Assembly: GCA_052174535.1 (NCBI GenBank)
Contig: JBQMRQ010000060.1
Span: 1-36,619 of the forward strand
Source of the DNA: Arsenophonus sp052174535
Lineage (GTDB): Bacteria > Pseudomonadota > Gammaproteobacteria > Enterobacterales > Enterobacteriaceae
DNA: 36,619 nucleotides
Direction of reading: 5' to 3'
Of this stretch, positions 28,001 to 36,619 are shown one piece after another (within the stretch, counting starts at the first letter, position 1; each line of letters starts with the position of its first letter). Position numbers and translations under genes: made by a program. The notes under the pieces are model-generated. The model was not told the DNA's origin and did no database searches. It worked only from the letters and a program-made list of their open reading frames with translations.

Positions 28001-31000
28001 TATAAATCCCTTATATTGTATAATGGATTTCATTCTAGATTTCTATCTAGAAAACAAACTATCATATAGATTAAAAAACTAGTTCTTAACTCTCTGTCAA
28101 CATAAACTGCATCTAATTAGATGAGGATAGGTAACCAATCTGGTAGATGATATAAATTCATGGAATGAGAAACTTATTTCATCTATATTGTTTGTTATAA
28201 TGATCTTCTTATCCTCTAAAAAGATATTCTTTATAGTTAGTGATATCGTTGCAAAATTTCCGATTACAGAAAAAGATTTAACAATCTCAGTGGAGGAGAG
28301 GTCTACTGACGAAAATTACATCACAAGGATAAATGATTTAGTTATCTGTTATCTATATTAAATAGATTAACTTTGCAAGGAATTAGCGAAACAAACAAAT
28401 ATTGATTTAAAACAGTACTTAGATGACATCACTACTCCTTGTTTTAGTGAGTAGAAAACTCAAATACATTAAGTGATCTTGTTTAAGTTAAGGAAATATT
28501 TTTTCTGAATCTTTTAAAGGAAAACATTATTTTCCACATAGAAAATCTAGAAAACACGCGGGAGAGCAGAGGAGTAAAAGGGAATAACGTGTTATTCACT
28601 ATGATATGAATAACACAGCTCTATCCTACTTTCGGAATACTAAATGAACTGAGTACTGTTTTATACTCTATGAGATGTTAATTTTTATTAATTCATTCAG
28701 ATGACTTTGGAGAGATCCACTAAAAAGTGGAAAGCAGGTAAATCAAGAAGACAATACGCAACTTCAGATGTTAAAATCATCTATTTATCCAAGGAGTTTT
28801 ATTATTTCTTTTCTGAAATTAATAATGACAGAAGAAAAACTCAAACTGAATTTTTATAACATCATAAAAAGTAGATCATATAGCAAATTCAGCTGATTTA
28901 ATCTATAATGTTCTTAACAGAAAGAACTATCTACCTATAATCATGATTATTCAGAGTTTTGAGCGAACGCTAAATATCAAGATCTGATTACGTTGGATAT
29001 AAGTACATTAAGGGGATAATGACCAAAGTATACTTGCTAATAAATTTATTACCTATATGGAACTAAAAATAATCTCCATCTTCTTCACCCATCCTCTGAG
29101 ACAGACACAAAGATAACTGAACCAATAAAACCTGATGAATGCGAATAGGATTATGTTTTCTATTTCTCTAAAAAGATGTCAAAAGAGTAATTTATCCACA
29201 TATATTCTACTCTGCTCAACTAAACTTCTTTTCACCATTGATGACGGCTGAGATAAATTTCTTAAAATACGTTGAAACTATCAACTTATGGATACATCTA
29301 TATTATATGCTAGTAATTGCCTGCAGCACTTGTATCATAGGTATCTGAACGACTACTGCTACAACTCTCCTAAATATTCCCAACAGTTATTTTTCTGCTA
29401 AAGTTGTAAATTAAAAACATACAGTTATGCGGTTTTAAAGCTATCGAGTAGTGCTAAGCAAAATAGGTTAATATTTTTATCTAATTGCGACTGGCAATAC
29501 ATTACTTTCACTATCCTCCATCCTTATCTAGCCTTTTCAACAATAACTGACTTATGCGATTCAACGCTCTATTTCGGGTTGTTACTTTACACTTATGCTA
29601 CACTAGGCACGCAACAGGATATTAAAAATTGGTATCCCTGTATCCTTTATATACTTATGTTCGATAACTCAATCAAAATCTACATATTCATATATCCGTT
29701 ATCTGAGATAGCTGAATATTAAATATATTATATGATGAAATGCTGTTTTCTTTAATAAAAAATCAGTCTAAGAAATCTGGTAAGGCGATATCATCCGGCT
29801 GATGATACGTCACAACTATAACTCGATAAATCCCCAGTGTATTCTTGTTCTTTTGTGCACATATCCGGCACAAAAAAGAGTGGTGGAGCGTACTCTGAGG
29901 CAGAGTAAGGTGGTCACGGTTACTGAGAAGTGCAACTTTTTGCTAAAAAAACAAAAGAGATTGGCATAGCGTGAAATATACTTCAAACCCTACATTAAAT
30001 GTCGATATCCGTGTCAAACTGTGTCATTACTTAGGAAGAGTAGATTGTAGTATGTTATTACTCTATAAATATCTAACTCAATATCAGCAAGAACAGATAC
30101 TAATACTAATACAAGAAAGATAATCGGGACCCTATATCAGGACATATTCCAGCTAGAAATTTTAAAATGCTCCGTTACTATGGTTTCTTGTTAAATTGTA
30201 AACAGAGAACTCTATTAGAAAAGGTGTATAAATACTGAAAAATAGAAGATTCTAAAAAACTCAAAAACGTGGCTCTTCCCTTTTCCTTATACTGATAAAA
30301 GAGTTCCTGTTCACAGATACGTACAAATGCATTCTATGTGTGACGACAGACTACTTTTACCGACGTTCAGCTTAGAAAGCTGGCAATGAATTATTGTTAA
30401 AAACAATGCATAAAATGAAAAAATAATAGTTATTAAGCTAAATCTAGAGGGATTAAATATCGCTAAAATTAGCGTGTTAGAATCAAAGAATGCACACTAC
30501 GATAAAATTTGATCTAGTAATATTGATTCTTATCTTCTTTTATTAAAATAAATTCCTTTTGTTCTTCAGTTAAAGAATAAGAAAATTTCTAACCATAAAT
30601 AAATTGCGGTCTTAATCGATTGAGATTAATAAGGTGATGGTGTGAGCGATGAGATTCTTGAAGAGTTTATGTAGAATGTATTAGCCGTTTTCTTAAGCCG
30701 ATTATCGATTAAGAATCCATCTTTTGCTCGGATGAAGCTAAATAGCATGAAACCTTTGTTAGCGAGTATGAAATTAGTCACAATAACCTAACAGGGCTAG
30801 ATAACCAGAAAGTTATTGGTAAGAAATTTCATATTTTAAATATAAAACTATATCAGCCTATTACTATTAAAAGAATGGCTGAGTAGATTTTATAATATAG
30901 GGTCTTTATTTACCGAATTATCTGCTTTAGAGAAGATTGTTTAAAACCACAACAATTGAAATACAGTCGTATCTAAAAATTATTCTACAAAAAAGAACTA

Positions 31001-31005
31001 TTTTT
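27978..31005 (+). mobile_element. IS1595-family remnant B, abutting fabI and interrupted by IS91
   Basis: The left end ACTATATTGACAAAAGTTGT near 27978 matches copy A (ACTATATTAGTAAAAGTTGT) and overlaps the fabI stop. The 5' piece runs to 28587 and ends in a block corresponding to EIFFLESFKGKHYF. The 3' piece starts near 30593 (AAATTGCGGTC), includes the SDEA-like catalytic region near 30725 and KKFHILN near 30825 (family HIQNVN), and ends near 31005. An IS91 occupies the middle. Broken by many stops. Confidence 0.75.
28588..30592 (+). mobile_element. IS91-family element inserted in IS1595 copy B
   Basis: About 2.0 kb. The left end has the subterminal hairpin GTGTTATTC...GAATAACAC (28588-28615) typical of IS91 ends. 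The transposase fossil reads LMDTSILYASNC near 29285, then YSYAVLKLSSSAKQN and CDWQYITFTILHPYLAF near 29490, matching the family's zinc-binding CEWQHITFTMPHLLWPF. Near 30150 it reads IPARNFKMLRYYGFLLNCKQ, matching IPARHFKMVRYYGFLSNRK. It follows GGAATAAC, where intact IS1595 sequence has GAAAGAAC, so the target was GAAC, and no target duplication is seen. The 600 bases before the transposase may hold a recombinase fossil, which I could not confirm. Confidence 0.85.
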
Positions 31006-31788
31006 ATTAAAATAGTTTAATGATCAGAAGCATATTTTCTATCGTTTACTGATGATACTTTTACCTGTTTAGAAAACTATAGTCGTTTTCCTGCAAAACG
31101 TTTTTTCCTTTTAATGATCTACTGGCAAATTATATGTGAATTTCTGAATCCCGTTTATTCGATCTGCCATAGATCATTGTTTGTGTAGGCACGAAATAGA
31201 GAATTTTCGTAAAATAAACCAGGAAGCACCGAAGTCAAAGCTGAAAACGTTTAAAATCTACGGGCTTGTTTATCTGCACATAGTCTAAAATATCTTTTTC
31301 AAATACTAAACGAAACTTCATGATATTCTTTTTCATAATTTTTCATAGGTATATATATCGATCTCGGCCAATGTTCAACGGTTCTTACGTGATTTTAAGT
31401 AAGAATGTCCCATGGCTCTACCCATTGGATATTTATAGATCGCCTCTTTGGTCTGCAAAAACGTTAAATCACTGATAAATAGGAATTAAACTATTTTCTG
31501 TGCAGAGCTTAGTTATAGAAAACCAAGTTAAAAACCGCCGATTGATCCTCAAACAAATGGTATGGTCGAGCTATTTAATAGGAGTATGGAAGATGGGGGC
31601 CCCGCAAAGCTATTATTTAATTCTGGTAAAGAATTTGAGATCACTTTGCATCAATATATTTAGCTGCACAATTAAGGATTACCTTAATCAGTATTGAAAT
31701 AGTAAAATTCCTTTATAGTCCATGAAAATTAATTCAAAGTTAAACCTAAATTATTCAAAAAAACATATTCTATCTTTCAATATATAAA
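31005..31788 (+). mobile_element. IS481-family remnant F, ends just before sanA
   Basis: Directly follows IS1595 copy B. Lacks the N-terminal quarter, then reads VQRFLRDFK near 31370, PQTNGMVELFNRSMED near 31545 and NSGKEFEITLHQYI near 31620. The last lies partly within a frame open at 31500-31697 that is transposase debris and not a gene. It ends about 15 bases before the sanA start, so the native sanA upstream region has been replaced. Confidence 0.85.
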
Positions 31789-31800
31789 ATATAGGCATAG

Positions 31801-32508
31801 ATGATGAGGAAATTTCTTATTTATAGCTTACTTACCATTGCAATAACAGCAATTGTTACTACTCTTGCATTCGATCATTGGATTAGCTGGAAAACTGCTA
31901 ACTATATCTATGATGATGTAAAAAAATTACCAACTCGTACTGTTGGTATGATTTTAGGCACCTCAAAATATTATTCTAGTGGTTTACCTAATGAGTACTA
32001 TAAGTATCGAATTCAAGGCGCCATCAATGCCTATGCTAGCGGTAAAATAAAATATTTGCTTGTTAGTGGTGATAATACCCATCATAATTATAATGAACCG
32101 ATCACCATGCGTACAGACCTGATCTCAGCAGGTATCCCAGCAACAAAAATTGTATTAGATTTTGCTGGATTTAGAACATTAGATTCTGTTATCCGAACTC
32201 AAAAAGTGTTTACTACCAATAATTTTACTATTATTACACAACGCTTTCATTGTGAAAGAGCATTGTTTATCGCTATAAAAAAAGAAATAGATGCGCAATG
32301 TTATGCGGTTTCTTCACCAAAAAAAATCCTTAAAGTTCGTTTACGTGAGGTTTTTGCTCGTATTAATACTCTGATTGATATTTATATATTAAAAAGTGAA
32401 CCTCGTTTTTTAGGTGAACAAGAATCTATTCCTGCACAAATAAAAATTCCTGATAGTATTAAAGAATATCCTGCTATTTATTCAAAGATCTTAAATGATA
32501 TAAGTTAA
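31801..32508 (+). CDS. sanA: SanA, envelope barrier protein (DUF218 family)
   Basis: Inner-membrane anchored protein that in E. coli restores vancomycin exclusion at high temperature and affects the envelope permeability barrier; its chemistry is not known. 235 residues against 239. One N-terminal membrane helix (residues 6-23), then the DUF218 domain: LGTSKYYSSGLPN at 52-64, YRIQGAINAY at 69-78, LLVSGDN at 86-92, VLDFAGFRTLDSVIRT near 118-133 and TQRFHCERALFIA at 146-158. All are close to E. coli SanA. ATGATG allows a start at 31801 or 31804; neither has a good ribosome-binding site, since upstream lies IS481 debris. Frame undamaged. Confidence 0.95.
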   Translation: MMRKFLIYSLLTIAITAIVTTLAFDHWISWKTANYIYDDVKKLPTRTVGMILGTSKYYSSGLPNEYYKYRIQGAINAYASGKIKYLLVSGDNTHHNYNEPITMRTDLISAGIPATKIVLDFAGFRTLDSVIRTQKVFTTNNFTIITQRFHCERALFIAIKKEIDAQCYAVSSPKKILKVRLREVFARINTLIDIYILKSEPRFLGEQESIPAQIKIPDSIKEYPAIYSKILNDIS

Positions 32509-32599
32509 TCAAGTAGTTAATTTATAGTTAAATATTTAGCCCATACTAGGGAATTAATTTATTTGATATTTGTAGTAATATGGGGGTATCTTACTGAAG

Positions 32600-34070
32600 A
32601 TTATTACTTTGTTTGTAGAGAAATTTATAGCAATATCTGTATTTTAATTGTTATAAGTTTAAACAATCTTCTCTAAAATCAATAATTCAGTAAATAGAAC
32701 AATTATCCACCATGAAATCTATTTAGTCCATCCTTTAATTAGATGATATAACATTTCACATTTTAAATGTGGAATTATTTAGCAAAAATCTCTAATTACA
32801 TCGCCTTGTTTAGGCGATGGTAGACTAATTTCATGTTTGCTAGCGCAGGTTTTCTCGTACTTTTTTGCTTCATCCAAGCAAAAAATGGTCTCCTTGAATA
32901 GATTATATTAAGGATAATTTGCAATCTGTTTTGTACAACGAAACAAAAATAAATAAAAAATAAATTAATTTCTCATGACAAAAATTCTACTTTATAAAAA
33001 AATATCCAACATTAACTTCTAATTTGAAGTCCATTTTTTAAAAAAAATCATTATTTTTCGTATCAATAATAAAATAACATTTCGCCGAAACAAAAAGTTA
33101 TTGCATTTAAAATCCTATAAAAATAGGGGCGAAATATTAATCTTTTATTAGATTAATAATCTTATCAAGAACAAACCAAATTGAGTTATTTTTATATATT
33201 AATTTTAACTTTTTTAGTATTTGAGTATATATTAATTTTATGCTATAAAGCAATATATAAATGACATTTATGCAAAAGATATATTTTTAATAATGTTCTA
33301 CTTTTGTAAAACTGGCTTTTGCTAATGAGCAAATCGATGATCGGCTTAATAAAGGGACTAATACGCTCTACATTAAACTCTTTAAAATGATCGTTCATAT
33401 GACCTCTATCGATTTTAGATGATAAAAACCGCAATTTGTTCTTTCCTTTTTTTTCTTTTCTTTCACGTTCACTAATTTTTCTATGTAGGAAATAATGTTT
33501 TCCTTTAAATAATTTTAGGAAAAATGTTTTGTTAATTTCAATAATATCACTTAGTGCATTTATATTAGCTATATTCTCTAAAGCAAGAAAACAGTAACGT
33601 CATTTAAACATTGTCTTAAATCAATGTTTGTTTGTTTTGCTACTCCCGCATAAAATCAAGGTATTCAACATACATTGCAGATAATTAAATCATCTATCCT
33701 TATGATGTAGTTTTATCAGAGAACTTCCAGCAAGATTATTAAATGCTTTCCTGAAATTCTTGGATTTTGCAATGATATCGTTGCAAAATTAATGAATGAG
33801 ATCCTTAGTGAATAGGATATTCAATGTGATAATATTGATAGGATAAAGTGATATAAGTTGTCTCAATGCATTAATCAACATGATCTGACAAGATTGTAGC
33901 TGAATAAAATAATGAAATATAGATTTATTTTAGCATGAGGTAAGGAAAGAGTTTATTTAATCTAAATTACTGTTTGTTTTTCATGGCAGCCTCTATAGAA
34001 AAATCCTTTATACAGTATAAGACAGTATAAGAATTTCTATCAATAACCTTTGTCAAAATACTTAATTTTT
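32600..34070 (-). mobile_element. IS1595-family remnant C (reversed), with MITE-like insert
   Basis: Reversed third copy. The 5' end near 34070 (TTTTGACAAAGGTTATTGAT on the minus strand) matches the left ends of A and B, and the 3' end near 32605 is roughly its inverted counterpart. Minus-strand pieces are VAKQTNIDLRQCLNDVT near 33620, FFLKLFKGKHYFLHRKISER near 33490, and ISPFIKPIID near 33345. After the insert come FFAWMKQK near 32880 and a GG-rich HG block near 32720. A 63-codon open stretch (33243-33434) is part of this transposase running into the insert. Confidence 0.75.
32905..33330. mobile_element. 426-base MITE-like insert in IS1595 copy C
   Basis: Copy B continues straight from the KPIID block to the SDEA block, whereas copy C carries 426 extra bases there. 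The flanks are ATCGATTT and ATCTATTC on the minus strand, which look like an 8-base target duplication. The two ends resemble each other as inverted repeats of about 22 bases: ATTAGCAAAAGCCAGTTTTAC on one side and ATTTGCAATCTGTTTTGTAC on the other. The inside is very AT-rich, has no gene, and holds a nested hairpin (TTTCGCC with GGCGAAA, and inner CCTAT-AAAA-ATAGG) at about 33079-33134. Confidence 0.55.
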
Positions 34071-34540
34071 AAGAAATTAAACAAATAATACCCGAAATAA
34101 ACCTTCTAAAAGCATAAACAACATTATCAGCCTTGTACCTAAACTAGTTACAGGCGCCCGTGACCTCTGTCCCGTTCGTCTAATTAAAACTAAACACTTC
34201 AATCATAACTAGTATCTGAAGGCATCTCTAATCTTTTACCTAAAATTCTAACAAAAACCTACTACAACGTAATAATATCAATAGAATCTTAAAATAATTA
34301 ATTAAATAGAATTTTATAATGATAAACATGAAAAACTAGCAAGAGTAAGTCAATAATCACACGTCTGGTTATTTGAACTGACTGACCATACCAGTAACTG
34401 AATTTACCTCTAGTAATGTTTCAGCGACAAAACATAGCACAAAACTTTACCTATCTGTTAATTAACTGTTTGGTCTCGGATAATTATCTAGATTCTAGCC
34501 GTACAGCTTTATTCATAAATATATGGCTACTGAGAAATAT
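34071..34540. other. Spacer between IS1595 C and IS481 G, no gene seen
   Basis: No open frame or recognisable fossil on either strand. A slightly GC-richer patch near 34130-34190 (around GGCGCCCGTGACCTCTGTCC) stands out from its surroundings and may be the trace of a lost gene, but I could not identify it. Confidence 0.4.
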
Positions 34541-35500
34541 AATTCAGGGTATTTTATGATAATGAAAGGCTGTATCCTAAGGCACTGCAATATCCAAAAT
34601 CAGAGCTACTTTTTAGCTTAAAAAGCTATATCTACTTTTCTAAATATTATAGCATATCTAAACTTAGCGTTTCTAAAAGGCAAAAAGAAGATGATATTGA
34701 TGAGATCATAGCCATATTTTCTATCGTTTTCTGACGGATACTGTTGCCTGTTCAATAAGCCATAGTCGTTTTCTTGCGAAAAATATTTTTCCCTATTGAT
34801 GATCTGCTGGTAGTTATATGCGAGCTCTTAAATTCCGTTACATCTCAATCTAGACTTGATCGCTGTTTACGTAGATTAAAATAGGGAATTTGCGTGAAAT
34901 AACGAAGAAAATCCAAATTCGAAACATAAAATATTTAAAAGCACGAGCCTCCATTAGCTGTACGTAGATGTATCTTCTTCCACAAATACTAAATAGAGCT
35001 CATAACATTATCTTTCATAGATATAGCATAAATCACGTCACTTGATTAGTTTTTATTTATTTTTATAAAACAAAGACTCTGATAATGCCAAATGTTTATT
35101 AAGTAATCTTAATCAAGAGTTCTATAGCTGTCTATTAGTTACTAATAGACAATAGTAAAATATTTATAGAAACTTTTTGGTCTCCAAATTTTTAGCTACC
35201 GAAAAATAGGAATTCGCCAGTTTGTCTATAGAGCTTGATATAGAATACCGACTTAGCCAACTATTCATTCATAAATGAATAGTATGATCAAACGATTTAA
35301 TTGGCACATAAAATATACACTGTAAAATAATCCTTTCAATTCTACTCAAGAGCTTGAGATCATTTTGCATAGATATACTTAACTGTGAAATCAGGAATAT
35401 TGCCACTATCATGATTAGATAGTAAAACTCCTTTTCAGTCTATAAAAGATTGGTTCAAAGTTAAATCTGAATCATTCAAAAACATCATATTATCTTGATG
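34540..35500 (+). mobile_element. IS481-family remnant G
   Basis: The most complete uninterrupted plus-strand IS481, about 0.95 kb. It reads DNERLYPKAL near 34560 (family start region) and VSKRQKEDDIDE near 34675 (VSxxTVQKWKKREDVDD). It continues with LDRCLRR near 34855, RVYRELDIEYRLSQ-like sequence near 35230 and SSQELEIILHR near 35350, and ends at GCCGCATGTAA near 35500. It has stops and frameshifts throughout. Confidence 0.85.
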
Positions 35501-36242
35501 CCGCATGTAATATTTGAAACTAAAATTAGTGATAAATGATCACTGTCTTCATTTCCATCAGTGTAATAAAATTACACTATTATTTTCATCAGAGGCACTT
35601 TAGTCTATTTGAGTGATATATTGAACTGAACAATATTTGTAGCTACTGGGCAATAGAACCTCATATAGTAATGCTAATTCTTTCTACTTATGGCCTAATA
35701 AATAATTTTGTCTTATCCTCCTTCTGTGTAGAAGGTAATAAGTAAAAGGTCTATTTTGATATGTCCCATTTGCTTCTGGTTGTAGTTAAACATCTTCCTG
35801 AATATCTTTAACAATTACCTCTCATTTCATTTCTTCCAATGAACCCTATCATATGAAAGAAAATGACCTCTGACAAAAATATATCAATATAATATCATTA
35901 AACTATAAAAATAAAAACCTCAAATCTTGCAGATTGCATATTAAAGTAATCAAATGTTTAATACTAAGATTGAATTTATCCAGTTTATAGACGACTAAAA
36001 ATATCATTCGATTTCAGTAAATTTAGTGTAAGTTTAATCAAAGTCTTTTAGTTTTTTTTCCGCTTATTTATCCTAAAAACCTGCTCATAATTTATATAAA
36101 TGAATGATTTTTGTTATAAATCAATATTTGATTATTTTTAATAGCCTATTATATAGTCTATTTTTGCTATTTTAGTCCTTTCTTAGGTTTTTAAAAGATT
36201 TTTATCTTTATTTTTAGCTAAAATATTAACTAAATCTCTGAT
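35501..36242. other. Spacer with a small palindrome, no gene seen
   Basis: No gene recognised on either strand. AGTGTAAT-AAA-ATTACACT at 35560-35578 is a perfect 8-pair hairpin, with GTGAT...ATCAC just before it (35529-35543). This could be an old operator or terminator, or chance in AT-rich DNA. Confidence 0.4.
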
Positions 36243-36530
36243 TTAAGAAACCTTGATTTTAAAAAAATTCTGTCTATGACATACATATTCAGCGCTATTA
36301 TTATTTTTTGATAGCTTCTGATCGAGAATCTTATTGAGATTTTCAGAAAATTTTTGGTTATTATCGATGACTTTAGGTAGTTTATTTAATTTATCTAATG
36401 TTGATGACACAATGTCGATAACTTCATTCAGATGGGTTTTAAGCGCGTAGCGCAGAGGTAATGCCAAATTTAGATTCTTTTGATTATATTCCTTTAACCA
36501 GGCAGAACAACTAGCCAGTTCATGCGTGGG
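36243..36530 (-). CDS. Unrecognised reading frame, possibly a gene fragment
   Basis: Open for 95 codons between a stop at 36531-36533 and the stop at 36243, with no ATG; a TTG at 36467 would give 74 residues. The first half (HELASCSAWLKEYN, ALPLRYALKTHLNEVID) looks like real protein: mixed composition, amphipathic helices, higher GC than its surroundings. The second half turns into lysine/asparagine-rich sequence. I do not recognise a family. It may be the middle of a decayed gene that continues towards or past the window edge, since the upstream bases read on without an obvious start. Confidence 0.3.
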   Translation of the reverse strand, partial: PTHELASCSAWLKEYNQKNLNLALPLRYALKTHLNEVIDIVSSTLDKLNKLPKVIDNNQKFSENLNKILDQKLSKNNNSAEYVCHRQNFFKIKVS

Positions 36531-36619
36531 CTAGAATCAGTTGATTATATACTATCTCACTCAATTTTAATTCTAATATCAGATTGGAGGTCTTATTTGC
36601 TACCACCATCTTACTAGGT

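Noticed and set aside
31500..31697. 65-codon plus-strand frame upstream of sanA
   Set aside because: Mixed-frame piece of the IS481 C-terminal region, not an independent gene.
1..36619. A new defence, toxin-antitoxin, phage or secretion system
   Set aside because: Every coding region I could read belongs to known housekeeping genes, the Sap transporter or four known IS families. The remaining spacers show no operon-like open frames.

Overview
The window is a piece of a decaying, AT-rich gammaproteobacterial chromosome, most likely from a host-restricted member of the Enterobacterales such as an insect symbiont of the Arsenophonus or Sodalis kind. The genus is an inference. The evidence is protein similarity and gene order that follow the Escherichia coli/Yersinia pattern, many ruined genes, and a very large load of dead insertion sequences. 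About 12 kb is intact coding sequence. By my approximate boundaries, 17 kb is insertion-sequence remains, and most of the rest is pseudogene or featureless spacer. I read everything by eye; no search was run.

Positions 1-15145 (almost all minus strand) are the enterobacterial pdxB-usg-truA-dedA-accD-folC-dedD-cvpA-purF-ubiX cluster in its ancestral order. Six genes are open: ubiX (cut by the window edge), cvpA, folC, accD, truA and pdxB. The four genes between them survive only as frameshifted fossils that can still be aligned piece by piece: purF (split by an IS256 element), dedD (SPOR domain still readable), dedA (split by IS256) and usg (split by IS481).

Positions 15146-21410 are nearly all transposon debris: an IS481 copy with an IS91 inside it, an unexplained 0.5 kb spacer, then IS256 and a 5'-truncated IS481. 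They end in the C-terminal half of a ruined pspF, the usual upstream neighbour of sapA in relatives such as Yersinia.

Positions 21705-28000 are the longest clean stretch: a complete, tightly overlapped sapABCDF operon (peptide ABC transporter) followed by fabI. An IS1595 element starts exactly where fabI should stop and appears to supply its last codons and stop. That IS1595 carries an IS91 and runs into an IS481 remnant that ends just before an intact sanA (31801-32508). The window closes with a second strand-reversed IS1595 carrying a 426-base MITE-like insert, another IS481, and a short unrecognised reading frame.

What remains intact covers core envelope and lipid synthesis (accD, fabI, sanA), tRNA pseudouridylation (truA), ubiquinone (ubiX), folate polyglutamylation (folC), the first committed step to pyridoxal phosphate (pdxB) and antimicrobial-peptide/peptide uptake (Sap). 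Lost are the first step of purine synthesis (purF) and several accessory envelope or stress functions (dedD, dedA, pspF). That pattern fits a host-dependent symbiont that keeps B-vitamin functions. I found no CRISPR array, tRNA, rRNA, phage module or new defence system; the interest lies in the layered record of gene loss.
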